From the NCBI RefSeq assembly GCF_900105995.1, contig NZ_LT629785.1:3162001-3226000 (forward strand): 64,000 bases of DNA, written 5' to 3'. Below, in pieces: positions 33,862 through 43,399 of the stretch (the stretch's first letter is position 1; each line of letters begins with the position of its first letter). The position numbers were made by a program, and so were the translations under genes. The notes below the pieces were generated by a model. It was given only the letters and a program-made list of their open reading frames with translations, did no database searches and was not told the origin of the DNA. The DNA comes from Pseudomonas pohangensis (GTDB lineage: Bacteria > Pseudomonadota > Gammaproteobacteria > Pseudomonadales > Pseudomonadaceae).

Positions 33862-34947
33862 ATGACCATCAACGACGCATTGCACCGCTTGCTGCTCGAC
33901 AACCTGACTACGGCGATCTTGTTGCTTGATGCCGAGCTGCACCTGCAATACATGAATCCTGCCGCCGAGATACTGCTCGCCGTTAGCGGACAGCGCTTTC
34001 ATGGCCAGCTGGTCAGCGAGCTGTTCAGCGAATCCCCCGAAGCACTGCACTCACTGCAACAGTCTGTGCATTCGGCCAATCCGTTCACCCGGCGTGAAGC
34101 CGTACTGCACACCCACAACGGCCAGCAGCTGACGGTTGACTACGCCGCCACCCCGCTCCACAACCGCTCGGCTACCTACCTGTTGCTGGAAATCCTGCCG
34201 CGCGATCGCTTGCTGCGTATCACCAAGGAAGAAGCCCAGCTGTCCAAACAGGAAACCACCAAGATGCTGGTGCGCGGCCTGGCCCACGAGATCAAGAACC
34301 CGCTGGGTGGTATCCGCGGCGCCGCTCAGCTGCTGGCGCGCGAGCTGCATGAGCCGGGGCAGAAGGATTACACCGACGTCATCATCGAAGAGGCCGATCG
34401 CCTGCGCAATCTGGTGGATCGCATGCTCGGCTCCAACAAGCTGCCATTTCTGGCCCCCGCCAATATCCACGAAGTGCTGGAACGCGTCTGCCAGCTCGTT
34501 GATATGGAGAGCCAGGGCGGCATCACCCTGATTCGCGACTACGACCCGAGCATTCCGGACGTAATGATTGATCGCGAACAGATGATCCAGGCAGTGCTGA
34601 ACATCGTGCGCAACGCCATGCAGGCGCTGGCCAGCGCCAACCCGCCAGTAGAAGGCCGCATTACCCTGCGCAGCCGGGCGCTGCGCCAGCTCACCATCGG
34701 TCATAACCGGCACCGCCTGGCGTGCAAGGTCGAGATTATCGACAACGGTCCGGGGATTGCCGCCGAACTGCAGGAAACCATTTTCTACCCGATGGTCAGC
34801 GGCCGTGCCGATGGCACCGGCCTGGGCCTGGCCATCGCCCAGAACATCATCAGCCAGCATCAGGGCCTGATCGAATGCGAGAGCCAACCCGGCAATACCG
34901 TCTTCAGTCTGTACCTGCCGCTTGAACAAGGAGCAACAAACCCATGA
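33862..34947 (+). CDS. ntrB: Nitrogen regulation sensor kinase NtrB
   Basis: 361-aa cytoplasmic histidine kinase/phosphatase that, under PII control, sets NtrC phosphorylation. An N-terminal PAS domain (about 8-115) is followed by the dimerisation/phosphoacceptor helix LAHEIKNPLGG with His142, then the ATPase domain with N box NIVRNAMQAL, G1 IDNGPGIA and G2 GTGLGLAI. The stop overlaps the ntrC start by 4 nt (ATGA). Confidence 0.97.
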   Translation: MTINDALHRLLLDNLTTAILLLDAELHLQYMNPAAEILLAVSGQRFHGQLVSELFSESPEALHSLQQSVHSANPFTRREAVLHTHNGQQLTVDYAATPLHNRSATYLLLEILPRDRLLRITKEEAQLSKQETTKMLVRGLAHEIKNPLGGIRGAAQLLARELHEPGQKDYTDVIIEEADRLRNLVDRMLGSNKLPFLAPANIHEVLERVCQLVDMESQGGITLIRDYDPSIPDVMIDREQMIQAVLNIVRNAMQALASANPPVEGRITLRSRALRQLTIGHNRHRLACKVEIIDNGPGIAAELQETIFYPMVSGRADGTGLGLAIAQNIISQHQGLIECESQPGNTVFSLYLPLEQGATNP

Positions 34948-36377
34948 TTCGCAGCGAGTCCATCTGGGTCGTCGATGATGACCGTTCCATCCGCTGGGTC
35001 CTGGAAAAGGCGCTGCAACAGGAAGGCATGTCAGTGCAGACCTTTGACAACGCCAACAGCCTGCTCAGCCGCCTGGAACATCAGCAGCCGGATGTGATCA
35101 TTTCCGATATCCGCATGCCCGGCCCGAGCGGTCTGGATCTGCTGGCGCAACTGCGCGAAAGATTCCCGCGCCTGCCGGTGATCATCATGACCGCGCACTC
35201 CGATCTGGACAGTGCCGTGGCCTCCTATCAGGGCGGTGCGTTCGAATACCTGCCCAAGCCGTTCGATGTCGATGAAGCCATTGCTCTGGTCAAGCGCGCT
35301 TGTCAGCATGCCCGTGAACAGGAAGGTGGCGTCGCGCCGGCAACGCAGGCAACCACCCCGGAAATCCTCGGTGAAGCACCGGCCATGCAGGAGGTGTTCC
35401 GCGCCATCGGCCGCCTCTCCCACTCCAACATCACCGTGCTGATCAACGGCGAGTCAGGCACCGGCAAGGAACTGGTGGCCCAGGCCCTGCACCGCCACAG
35501 CCCGAGGGCCAGAGCCCCGTTCATCGCCCTGAACATGGCCGCCATTCCCAAGGACCTGATGGAGTCGGAACTGTTCGGCCATGAAAAAGGCGCCTTTACC
35601 GGCGCGGCCAGCTTGCGCCGTGGCCGCTTCGAGCAGGCCGATGGCGGCACGCTGTTTCTCGATGAAATCGGCGATATGCCGGCCGACACCCAGACCCGCC
35701 TGCTGCGTGTGCTGGCTGACGGCGAGTTCTACCGGGTTGGCGGGCACACCCCGGTCAAGGTTGATGTACGCATCATTGCCGCCACCCACCAGAACCTTGA
35801 AGGTCTGGTGCAGGACGGCAAGTTTCGCGAAGACCTGTTCCACCGTCTGAACGTCATCCGCATTCACATTCCGCGACTGTCGGACCGCCGCGAGGACATT
35901 CCGGCGCTGACCCGGCACTTTCTCAGCCGTGCCGCCCAGGAACTCAGCGTCGAGCCGAAACTGCTGAAAAAGGAAACCGAGGAATACCTCAAGCAGCTGG
36001 CCTGGCCGGGCAATGTGCGACAACTGGAGAACACCTGCCGCTGGATCACGGTGATGGCTTCAGGGCGGGAGGTGCATGTAAATGACCTGCCACCGGAGTT
36101 GCTCCAGCAGCAGCCCGACAGTCCCGCCGATGCCGGCTGGGAACAGGCCCTGCGGCAATGGGCCGATCAGGCGCTGGCACGCGGCCAGGGCAACCTGCTG
36201 GATGTGGCCGTGCCGGCCTTTGAACGGATCATGATCGAGGTCGCCCTCAAGCATACCGCCGGCCGCCGCCGGGATGCCGCGCTGCTGCTGGGCTGGGGGC
36301 GCAATACGCTGACGCGCAAGATCAAGGAACTGGAGATCATGATCGACGGCGACGACGAGGATGGCGGAGACGCCTAG
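34944..36377 (+). CDS. ntrC: Nitrogen regulation response regulator NtrC
   Basis: 477-aa sigma-54 activator. Receiver domain 1-120 with Asp11-13 and phospho-acceptor Asp55 in IISDIRMP; AAA+ domain about 140-375 with Walker A GESGTGKE and the sigma-54 contact loop GAFTGA; Fis-type helix-turn-helix at the C-terminus (AALLLGWGRNTLTRKIKEL). Activates glnA and probably this operon through the GCACC-N5-GGTGC sites. Confidence 0.98.
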   Translation: MIRSESIWVVDDDRSIRWVLEKALQQEGMSVQTFDNANSLLSRLEHQQPDVIISDIRMPGPSGLDLLAQLRERFPRLPVIIMTAHSDLDSAVASYQGGAFEYLPKPFDVDEAIALVKRACQHAREQEGGVAPATQATTPEILGEAPAMQEVFRAIGRLSHSNITVLINGESGTGKELVAQALHRHSPRARAPFIALNMAAIPKDLMESELFGHEKGAFTGAASLRRGRFEQADGGTLFLDEIGDMPADTQTRLLRVLADGEFYRVGGHTPVKVDVRIIAATHQNLEGLVQDGKFREDLFHRLNVIRIHIPRLSDRREDIPALTRHFLSRAAQELSVEPKLLKKETEEYLKQLAWPGNVRQLENTCRWITVMASGREVHVNDLPPELLQQQPDSPADAGWEQALRQWADQALARGQGNLLDVAVPAFERIMIEVALKHTAGRRRDAALLLGWGRNTLTRKIKELEIMIDGDDEDGGDA

Positions 36378-36476
36378 CGGTACGCGCCGCTATACGGTTA
36401 GGCTATCGGCCCGCCGTTCCGGCGCCAGTCCGGAGCGGCACCCCGTTTGGCCAACCTTCTTACTGCGGATCCGAAG

Positions 36477-36932
36477 ATGTTCCATATCGTGCTGTTCGAA
36501 CCGGAAATTCCGCCCAATACCGGCAACATCATTCGCCTGTGTGCCAACACCGGCAGCCAGCTGCACCTGATCGAGCCGCTGGGTTTCGAACTGGATGACA
36601 AGCGCCTGCGCCGTGCCGGGCTGGACTATCATGAATACGCGCAACTCAAGCGACACCGGAACCTGCCCGACTGCCTCGCGGAGATTGGTGGTCAGCGCCT
36701 GTTCGCCTTTACCACCAAAGGCAGCCACTGCTACGCCGAAGTCGATTACCAGGCGGGCGATATTTTCCTGTTCGGCCCCGAGAGCCGTGGACTGCCGGTA
36801 GCGATTCGCGAAAGCGTGCCCTGCGAGCAGCGCCTGCGCCTGCCGATGCGTCCCGAGTGTCGCAGCCTGAACCTGTCGAATGCGGTGGCCGTGGTGGTTT
36901 ACGAAGCCTGGCGGCAGCACGGCTTCGCCTGA
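36477..36932 (+). CDS. trmL: tRNA (cytidine/uridine-34 2'-O)-methyltransferase
   Basis: 151-aa SPOUT-family enzyme that methylates the ribose of the wobble base in certain leucine tRNAs, using SAM. Motifs: FEPEIPPNTGNIIRLCANTG, LFGPESRGLP and the knot segment LPMRPECRSLNLSNAVAVV. The start at 36477 (MFHIVLFEP) is the usual family start. Lies about 100 nt after ntrC. Confidence 0.95.
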   Translation: MFHIVLFEPEIPPNTGNIIRLCANTGSQLHLIEPLGFELDDKRLRRAGLDYHEYAQLKRHRNLPDCLAEIGGQRLFAFTTKGSHCYAEVDYQAGDIFLFGPESRGLPVAIRESVPCEQRLRLPMRPECRSLNLSNAVAVVVYEAWRQHGFA

Positions 36933-36960
36933 AATGGGCATGGCCGAGCCTGCGCGCTGT

Positions 36961-37461
36961 TCACTGCTGCGCGCTTGAGCGCCAGGTCAGCCATACACGC
37001 AAATCGAACTCCAGCTGCTGGTAGCCCGGCAGCATGTGCTCGCACAGTTTGTAGAATGTCTTGTTGTGCTCGAATTCGCGCAAATGCGCCAGCTCATGCA
37101 CCACGATCATGTTGAGGAACTGTGGCGCCGCCTCGCGAAACACGGCGGCGATGCGGATTTCCTTCTTCGCCCTGAGGTTGCCGCCCTGCACCCGTGACAC
37201 AGCCGTATGCAGGCCCAGGGCATGTTTCACTACATCCAGCTTGCTGTCATACAGGACCTTGTCCAGCCCCGGCGCGTTACGCAGATACTCCTGCTTGATC
37301 TGCATGGCATAGGCGTACAGCGCCTTGTCACTCTGTACCCCGTGCTGCTCGGGGTAACGCTGCTGCAGGTAATCGCCCAGCCGGCCCTGCTCCAGCAGCA
37401 GGCTGACCTGCTGCAGCAGGTTGGCGGGATAGCCGCGCAGGTATTTCAGGGCTGTGGCCAT
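36961..37461 (-). CDS. YgjP-like zinc metallopeptidase
   Basis: 166-aa protein with the HELAHLREFEHNKTFYKL motif, in which HExxH and a downstream His form a zinc site as in YgjP/DUF45 (SprT-like M48 relatives). Slightly shorter at the N-terminus than E. coli YgjP. Substrate unknown. Convergent with trmL. Confidence 0.82.
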   Translation of the reverse strand: MATALKYLRGYPANLLQQVSLLLEQGRLGDYLQQRYPEQHGVQSDKALYAYAMQIKQEYLRNAPGLDKVLYDSKLDVVKHALGLHTAVSRVQGGNLRAKKEIRIAAVFREAAPQFLNMIVVHELAHLREFEHNKTFYKLCEHMLPGYQQLEFDLRVWLTWRSSAQQ

Positions 37462-37518
37462 GGTTCCAGGGACTCACATCTCTCGCAAGGCGGGCTAACG
37501 CCCTGCCTGCATAAAATA

Positions 37519-37544
37519 CAAAAGCCCGCCGGAGCGGGCTTTTG
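37519..37544. terminator. Terminator downstream of fba
   Basis: CAAAAGCCCGC (37519-37529) and GCGGGCTTTTG (37534-37544) form a perfect 11-bp stem around CGGA. Arms carry A and T tracts, so it works for fba on the minus strand. Confidence 0.92.
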
Positions 37545-37558
37545 TCATGGCGCCGGCC

Positions 37559-38623
37559 TTAATTGACCTTGGCAGCCAGCTCACCACTGGCGTAACGCTG
37601 GAACATGCCTTCCAGGGAGATCGGCTTGATCTTCGAGGCATTGCCGGCGGTGCCGAAGGCTTCGTAGCGGGCGATACAGATATCGCGCATGGCTTCCACG
37701 GTTTTGCCGAAGAACTTGCGCGGATCAAACTCGCTCGGCTGCTCGGCCATCATCCGGCGCATGGCGCCGGTCGAAGCCAGACGCAGGTCGGTGTCGATGT
37801 TGACCTTGCGCACACCGTGCTTGATGCCTTCGACGATTTCTTCCACCGGCACACCGTAGGTTTCCTTGATGTCGCCGCCGTACTGGTTGATGATCGCCAG
37901 CCACTCCTGCGGCACCGACGACGAGCCGTGCATCACCAGATGGGTATTGGGGATGCGCGCGTGGATCGCCTTGATCCGGTCGATCGCCAGAATGTCGCCG
38001 GTCGGTGGTTTGGTGAACTTGTAGGCGCCATGGCTGGTGCCGATGGCGATGGCCAGGGCATCCACCTGGGTGCGCTTGACGAAATCCGCCGCTTCTTCCG
38101 GGTCGGTGAGCATCTGGCTGTGGTCCAGCGTGCCTTCGGCGCCAACACCGTCTTCCTCACCGGCCTGACCGGTTTCCAGACTGCCCAGGCAACCCAGCTC
38201 ACCTTCGACCGACACGCCGCAGGCGTGGGAGAAAGCCACGGTTTCCTGGGTGACGCGCACGTTGTAGTCATAGTCGGCCGGGGTCTTGCCATCGGCTTTC
38301 AGCGAGCCGTCCATCATCACCGAGCTGAAGCCCAGCTGGATCGAACGCTGGCAGACATCCGGGCTGGTACCGTGATCCTGGTGCATGCACACCGGGATAT
38401 GCGGGAATTCTTCGATCGCCGCCAGAATCAGGTGCCGCAGGAACGGCGCACCGGCGTATTTCCGAGCCCCGGCCGAGGCCTGCACGATCACCGGCGAGTC
38501 GGTTTTGTCCGCCGCCTCCATGATGGCGCGCATCTGCTCGAGGTTGTTGACGTTGAAGGCCGGTACGCCGTAACCGAATTCGGCGGCGTGATCGAGCATC
38601 TGACGCAGACTGATAAGTGCCAT
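37559..38623 (-). CDS. fba: Fructose-bisphosphate aldolase, class II
   Basis: 354-aa zinc aldolase that interconverts fructose-1,6-bisphosphate with dihydroxyacetone phosphate and glyceraldehyde-3-phosphate; it also acts on sedoheptulose bisphosphate in related types. Motifs: MHQDHGTS (zinc ligand His and catalytic Asp), SVEGELGCLGSLETGQ, GTSHGAYKF, HGSSSVPQEW, NIDTDLRLAST. The start at 38623 (MALISLRQ) is the family start. Last gene of the tkt-epd-pgk-mliC-like-fba run. Confidence 0.97.
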   Translation of the reverse strand: MALISLRQMLDHAAEFGYGVPAFNVNNLEQMRAIMEAADKTDSPVIVQASAGARKYAGAPFLRHLILAAIEEFPHIPVCMHQDHGTSPDVCQRSIQLGFSSVMMDGSLKADGKTPADYDYNVRVTQETVAFSHACGVSVEGELGCLGSLETGQAGEEDGVGAEGTLDHSQMLTDPEEAADFVKRTQVDALAIAIGTSHGAYKFTKPPTGDILAIDRIKAIHARIPNTHLVMHGSSSVPQEWLAIINQYGGDIKETYGVPVEEIVEGIKHGVRKVNIDTDLRLASTGAMRRMMAEQPSEFDPRKFFGKTVEAMRDICIARYEAFGTAGNASKIKPISLEGMFQRYASGELAAKVN

Positions 38624-38686
38624 GTTGCCTGTCTCCCGTAAGGGTTGGTTAATTCGTGGCAACCGCCTGCAGCGGTTGCATGTCAA

Positions 38687-39016
38687 TTATTCGGGCTGGG
38701 CCTTGCAGTTACGGCCAAAGATGGTGTGACCGTTGATCGCATAGACTTCGGCGTGATCGCCCTGCAGCACAAAGGCCAGCTCGCTGTCGCTGTAGAGTTC
38801 GCCATTATCGCCCGGCATGCGCTTGAGTACATGCAGCATATCGCCGGCACCTACGCGCACCTGCACGCTCTGGCCGTCAGCGCCATCGGGGCGCCAATAG
38901 ACTTTGGCCTGCGAGTCACAAATCCATTCGTTCCATGCGCCTTGCGGCTCCGGTTGAATCTCGAAGGAGCAGGCACTCAGCAGGCTCAGCGTCATCAATA
39001 ACAGATACTTGGCCAT
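38687..39016 (-). CDS. MliC-like lipoprotein (C-type lysozyme inhibitor family)
   Basis: 109-aa lipoprotein with lipobox LLSAC and a small mature domain holding two Cys (WICDSQ and GRNCKA) that could form a disulfide. The segment GELYSDSELAFVLQGDHAEV resembles the MliC/PliC inhibitor signature. GGAGG lies just before the ATG at 39016. It sits inside the pgk-fba part of a central-carbon operon, 51 nt after pgk and 63 nt before fba. The lysozyme-inhibitor role is inferred from the motif. Confidence 0.72.
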   Translation of the reverse strand: MAKYLLLMTLSLLSACSFEIQPEPQGAWNEWICDSQAKVYWRPDGADGQSVQVRVGAGDMLHVLKRMPGDNGELYSDSELAFVLQGDHAEVYAINGHTIFGRNCKAQPE

Positions 39017-39067
39017 CTTGCCTCCCCGGAGTGGCAACCTGCTGCGCAGTTTGCCAGCACAAAAAAC

Positions 39068-40231
39068 TTAACCTTTGGCCCGTGTTTCCAGCACTTCCAC
39101 AGCCGGCAGCACCTTGCCTTCAACAAACTCGAGGAAGGCACCGCCACCGGTGGAGATATAGGAAATCTGCGCGCCTACGCCATATTTGTCGATAGCTGCC
39201 AGCGTGTCACCACCGCCGGCAATGGAGAATGCCGGACTGGCCGCGATGGCTTCAGCCAGCACCTTGGTGCCGTTGCCAAACTGGTCGAATTCGAACACCC
39301 CGACCGGGCCGTTCCACAGGATGGTTCTGGCCGCCTTGAGCAGCTCGGCAAACTGCAGCGCCGTTTGCGGACCGATATCGAGAATCATGTCGTCTTCGGC
39401 AACATCCGCTACCAGCTTGACCGTGGCCTGTGCATCCTCAGCGAAGGCCTTGGCCACCACCACATCCACCGGCAGTGGCACGCTGACCCTGGCCGCAATG
39501 GCTTTGGCGGTATCCAGCAGATCCGCCTCATACAGCGACTTGCCCACCGGCAAGCCGGCCGCTGCCAGGAAGGTATTGGCGATGCCGCCGCCGACGATCA
39601 GCTGGTCGCAGATCTGTGCCAGCGAGTTCAGCACATCCAGTTTGGTCGACACCTTGGAGCCGGCAACAATCGCTGCCATCGGTTTGGCCGGATTACCCAG
39701 TGCCTTGCCCAGCGCCTCCAGCTCAGCAGCCAGCAACGGGCCGGCGCAGGCGACCTTGGCAAATTTGGCCACGCCGTGGGTCGATCCTTCGGCGCGGTGT
39801 GCCGTGCCAAAGGCATCCATGACGAACACGTCGCACAGCGCCGCATATTGTTGCGCCAGTTCGTCGGCGTTCTTCTTTTCACCCTTGTTGAAGCGCACGT
39901 TCTCGAACAGCACCAGCTCGCCGGCCTTGACCTCGACACCGCCGAGGTAGTCGGTAACCAGCGGCACTTCACGGCCCAGGGCTTTGCCCAGATAGGCGGC
40001 TACCGGCGCCAGGCTGTTTTCAGCACTGAATTCACCCTCGACCGGACGCCCCAGGTGCGAGCAGACCATCACGGCAGCGCCTTTCTCCAGAGCCAGTCTG
40101 ATGGTCGGCAGGGCAGCGAGGATGCGTGCATCACTCTTCACCACACCGTCTTTCACCGGCACGTTGAGGTCTTCACGGATCAGTACGCGCTTGCCGGCAA
40201 GGTCAAGGTCGGTCATTTTCAGAACGGTCAT
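39068..40231 (-). CDS. pgk: Phosphoglycerate kinase
   Basis: 387-aa enzyme that transfers phosphate between 1,3-bisphosphoglycerate and ADP. Conserved LIREDLNVP near the N-terminus, SHLGRP, ILDIGPQT and WNGPVGVFE, and the C-terminal SIAGGGDTLAAI nucleotide site. AAGGA lies before the ATG. 24 nt after epd. Confidence 0.98.
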   Translation of the reverse strand: MTVLKMTDLDLAGKRVLIREDLNVPVKDGVVKSDARILAALPTIRLALEKGAAVMVCSHLGRPVEGEFSAENSLAPVAAYLGKALGREVPLVTDYLGGVEVKAGELVLFENVRFNKGEKKNADELAQQYAALCDVFVMDAFGTAHRAEGSTHGVAKFAKVACAGPLLAAELEALGKALGNPAKPMAAIVAGSKVSTKLDVLNSLAQICDQLIVGGGIANTFLAAAGLPVGKSLYEADLLDTAKAIAARVSVPLPVDVVVAKAFAEDAQATVKLVADVAEDDMILDIGPQTALQFAELLKAARTILWNGPVGVFEFDQFGNGTKVLAEAIAASPAFSIAGGGDTLAAIDKYGVGAQISYISTGGGAFLEFVEGKVLPAVEVLETRAKG

Positions 40232-40255
40232 GGCAGCAGTCCTTCTCGGGGCTGA

Positions 40256-41308
40256 TTAAACAGATTTTGTGGATACAGCAAGAAAGTGTTCGGCGACATC
40301 GAGCATGCGATTGGCAAAGCCCCACTCATTGTCGAACCAGGCCAGCAGATTGACCAGCCGCGGGCCGGACACGCGGGTCTGGCTGCCATCGACAATCGCC
40401 GAATGGGCATCGTGGTTGAAATCACAACTGGCATGGGGCAATTCGGTGTAGTCCAGCAGGCCTTTCAGCGCGCCTGACACACTGGCCGCGCGCAACAGCT
40501 GATTGACTTCCGCCGCCGTGGTGTCGCGGGCAGTCTGCAGGGTGATATCCAGACAGGAGACATTCAGCGTTGGCACCCGAATGGCCTTGGCCTGGATGCG
40601 GCCGTGCAGTTCCGGCAGCAGCCGTTCGATACCCCGCGCCAGCCCGGTTGAAACCGGAACCATCGACTGAAAAGCCGAGCGCGTGCGGCGCAAGTCTTCG
40701 TGGTGATAGGCGTCAATCACCGGCTGGTCATTCATCGCCGAGTGCAGCGTGGTGATCGAAACCTGCTCCAGTCCAATTGCCTGGTTCAGCACCTTGAGCA
40801 ACGGTACGCCGCAGTTGGTGGTACAGGAGGCATTGGATACCAGACGCTCGCGGCCGCTCAACTGCAGCTGGTTGATGCCGTAGACGATGGTGGCATCCAC
40901 ATCCGCAGCGCTGGCCATCGGCTGCGACAACAGCACCCGCGGTGCGCCGGCATGCAGAAAGCGTTCGGCCTGGGCACGGGTGGTGTACTGGCCGGAACAC
41001 TCGATCAGCAGATCGATATCCAGCGCCGCCCAGTCGATCGCTTCCGGCGTGCTCTGGCGCAGCACCTTCACGCAGTCGCCGTTGATATGCAGGCAGTCAC
41101 CAGCGACCTTCACCTCGCCGGGGAAGCGCCCGTGAGTGGAGTCGAAACGGGTCAGGTATTCGATGCTGGCCTGATCGGCCAGGTCGTTCAGGGCAACAAT
41201 CTCGATCGCGCTGCCAGCGCCCCGCTCATGCAACGCGCGCAACACACAACGGCCAATACGGCCGTAACCGTTGAGGGCAATGCGATAGGGGCGGTGAGTG
41301 TCAGGCAT
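40256..41308 (-). CDS. epd: Erythrose-4-phosphate dehydrogenase
   Basis: 350-aa GAPDH-family enzyme that oxidises erythrose-4-phosphate to 4-phosphoerythronate, the first step of pyridoxal phosphate synthesis. NAD motif NGYGRIGRCVLRAL; active-site NASCTTNCGVPLLKV with the catalytic Cys; DNEWGFANRMLDVA near the end. The neighbouring tkt supplies its substrate. The ATG at 41308 is preferred over an in-frame TTG at 41329. Classification as Epd rather than Gap rests on operon position and Epd-like substitutions, e.g. CDITLQT-type region and AMNDQPVIDAYH. Confidence 0.93.
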   Translation of the reverse strand: MPDTHRPYRIALNGYGRIGRCVLRALHERGAGSAIEIVALNDLADQASIEYLTRFDSTHGRFPGEVKVAGDCLHINGDCVKVLRQSTPEAIDWAALDIDLLIECSGQYTTRAQAERFLHAGAPRVLLSQPMASAADVDATIVYGINQLQLSGRERLVSNASCTTNCGVPLLKVLNQAIGLEQVSITTLHSAMNDQPVIDAYHHEDLRRTRSAFQSMVPVSTGLARGIERLLPELHGRIQAKAIRVPTLNVSCLDITLQTARDTTAAEVNQLLRAASVSGALKGLLDYTELPHASCDFNHDAHSAIVDGSQTRVSGPRLVNLLAWFDNEWGFANRMLDVAEHFLAVSTKSV

Positions 41309-41331
41309 ATTCGGCACGGTAGCGGTCAACC

Positions 41332-41391
41332 TGCAGGAGCGAGCTTGCTCGCGAACAATGTTTGCGCATCGCGAGCAAGCCCGCTCCTACA
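41332..41391. repeat. REP pair (REPIN-like) between tkt and epd
   Basis: Two inverted copies of a Pseudomonas REP element: TGCAGGAGCGAGCTTGCTCG... (41332-41354) and its near complement TCGCGAGCAAGCCCGCTCCT... (41369-41391), separated by 14 nt. Each is a palindromic hairpin, and the pair can fold into a long stem. This is the only copy I saw in the window. Such elements are mobilised by RAYT transposases encoded elsewhere and often stabilise or end the message upstream. Confidence 0.9.
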
Positions 41392-41398
41392 AGGACAG

Positions 41399-43399
41399 TC
41401 AGCAATCCAGCAGTTCGGCAGCAGTTTCCAGGACATTCTCGACGGTAAAGCCGAACTCCTCGAACAACGCCGGGGCCGGAGCCGACTCACCGAAGCTGGT
41501 CATGCCGATGATGCGCCCTTCCAGACCCACGTACTTGTACCAGAAGTCCGCATGGGCGGCCTCGATAGCGATACGCGCGCTGACCTGCAGCGGCAGTACT
41601 TCCTGCTTGTAACCGGCATCCTGCTGGTCGAACACGCTGGTCGACGGCATCGACACCACACGCACCTTGCGACCCTGCTCACTGAGCTTGTCACAGGCCT
41701 GCACGGCCAGACCGACTTCCGAACCGGTAGCGATCAGGATCAGTTCCGGTTCACCGGCGCAGTCCTTGAGTACGTAGGCACCACGGGCGACATCTGCCAG
41801 CTGCCGGGCATCGCGCTGCTGGTGCGGCAGGTTCTGCCGGGAGAAGATCAGCGCCGACGGGCCGTCCTTGCGCTCGATGGCGTATTTCCAGGCCACAGCG
41901 GATTCCACGGCATCGGCCGGACGCCAGGTGTCCAGATTCGGTGTGCTGCGCAAACTGGCCAGCTGTTCGACCGGCTGGTGGGTCGGACCGTCTTCGCCCA
42001 GACCGATGGAGTCATGGGTGAACACGTAGAGCACCCGCTGCTTCATCAGCGCCGCCATGCGCACCGCGTTGCGCGCGTACTCCATGAAGATCAGGAAGGT
42101 CGCGCCATAGGGCACGAAGCCACCGTGCAGCGCCACACCGTTCATGATCGCGCACATGCCGAACTCGCGCACGCCGTAGTACATGTAGTTGCCGCTGGCA
42201 TCCTCAGCCGTCACACCCTTGCAACCCTTCCACAGGGTCAGGTTGGAACCGGCCAGATCGGCCGATCCGCCGAGGAACTCCGGCAACAACGGGCCGAGCG
42301 CGTTCAGGGCATTCTGACTGGCCTTGCGGCTGGCGATGGTTTCGCCTTTGCTGGCGACATCCTGCACATAAGCCGCGGACTTCTCGGCAAAATCGGCCGG
42401 CAACTCTCCAGCCATGCGCCGCTGCAGCTCGGCAGCCAGTTGCGGATGGGCCTTGGCATAGGCGGCAAAGCGCTGGTTCCACTCGGCTTCCGCCGCGGCA
42501 CCGGCCGCTTTGGCGTCCCACTCGGCGTAGATCTCCGCCGGAATTTCGAAAGGTCCATGATTCCAGCCCAAGGCTGCACGGGTGGCGGCAATTTCATCGT
42601 TACCCAGCGGTGCACCGTGGCACTCTTCCTTGCCCTGCTTGCCCGGCGAGCCAAAGCCGATCACGGTTTTGCAGCAGATCAGCGTCGGTCGCGCGGTTTC
42701 AGCCTGAGCCGTTTGAATAGCAGTCTGGATTTCTGCAGCGTCATGCCCGTCGACATTGCGGATCACCTGCCAGCCATAGGCTTCGAAGCGCGCCGGGGTG
42801 TCATCGGTAAACCAGCCCTCGACTTCACCGTCGATGGAGATGCCGTTGTCGTCATAGAAGGCGGTCAGTTTGCCCAGGCCCAGGGTACCGGCCAGCGAGC
42901 AGACTTCATGGCTGATGCCTTCCATCATGCAGCCGTCACCGAGGAAGGTGTAAGTGCGATGGTCGACGATGTTGTGGCCATCGCGGTTGAACTGCGCGCC
43001 GAGGACCTTCTCGGCCAGAGCGAAGCCCACGGCATTGGCAATGCCCTGCCCCAGCGGACCGGTAGTGGTTTCAACGCCCGCGGTGTAACCGTATTCCGGG
43101 TGTCCGGGCGTCTTGCTGTGCAACTGACGGAAATTCTGCAGATCGTCGATCGACAGGTCATAGCCGGTCAGGTGCAGCAGGGAGTAGATGAGCATCGAAC
43201 CGTGGCCGTTGGACAGCACGAAGCGGTCGCGGTCGGCCCATTGCGGGTTACCCGGATTGTGTTTGAGGTGGTCACGCCAGAGCACTTCGGCGATATCCGC
43301 CATGCCCATCGGGGCGCCGGGATGGCCGCTGTTGGCTTTCTGCACGGCATCCATACTGAGGGCACGAATGGCATTGGCGCGTTCACGACGGCTGGGCAT
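41399..43399 (-). CDS. tkt: Transketolase
   Basis: 666-aa thiamine-diphosphate enzyme of the pentose phosphate pathway that also yields erythrose-4-phosphate. The start at 43399 (MPSRRERANAIRALS) has GGAG 8 nt upstream. Motifs: NSGHPGAPMG, LSNGHGSML, ThDP motif LGDGCMMEG, GEDGPTHQPVEQL in the Pyr domain. First gene of a minus-strand run tkt-epd-pgk-(mliC-like)-fba; a REP pair separates it from epd. Confidence 0.98.
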   Translation of the reverse strand: MPSRRERANAIRALSMDAVQKANSGHPGAPMGMADIAEVLWRDHLKHNPGNPQWADRDRFVLSNGHGSMLIYSLLHLTGYDLSIDDLQNFRQLHSKTPGHPEYGYTAGVETTTGPLGQGIANAVGFALAEKVLGAQFNRDGHNIVDHRTYTFLGDGCMMEGISHEVCSLAGTLGLGKLTAFYDDNGISIDGEVEGWFTDDTPARFEAYGWQVIRNVDGHDAAEIQTAIQTAQAETARPTLICCKTVIGFGSPGKQGKEECHGAPLGNDEIAATRAALGWNHGPFEIPAEIYAEWDAKAAGAAAEAEWNQRFAAYAKAHPQLAAELQRRMAGELPADFAEKSAAYVQDVASKGETIASRKASQNALNALGPLLPEFLGGSADLAGSNLTLWKGCKGVTAEDASGNYMYYGVREFGMCAIMNGVALHGGFVPYGATFLIFMEYARNAVRMAALMKQRVLYVFTHDSIGLGEDGPTHQPVEQLASLRSTPNLDTWRPADAVESAVAWKYAIERKDGPSALIFSRQNLPHQQRDARQLADVARGAYVLKDCAGEPELILIATGSEVGLAVQACDKLSEQGRKVRVVSMPSTSVFDQQDAGYKQEVLPLQVSARIAIEAAHADFWYKYVGLEGRIIGMTSFGESAPAPALFEEFGFTVENVLETAAELLDC

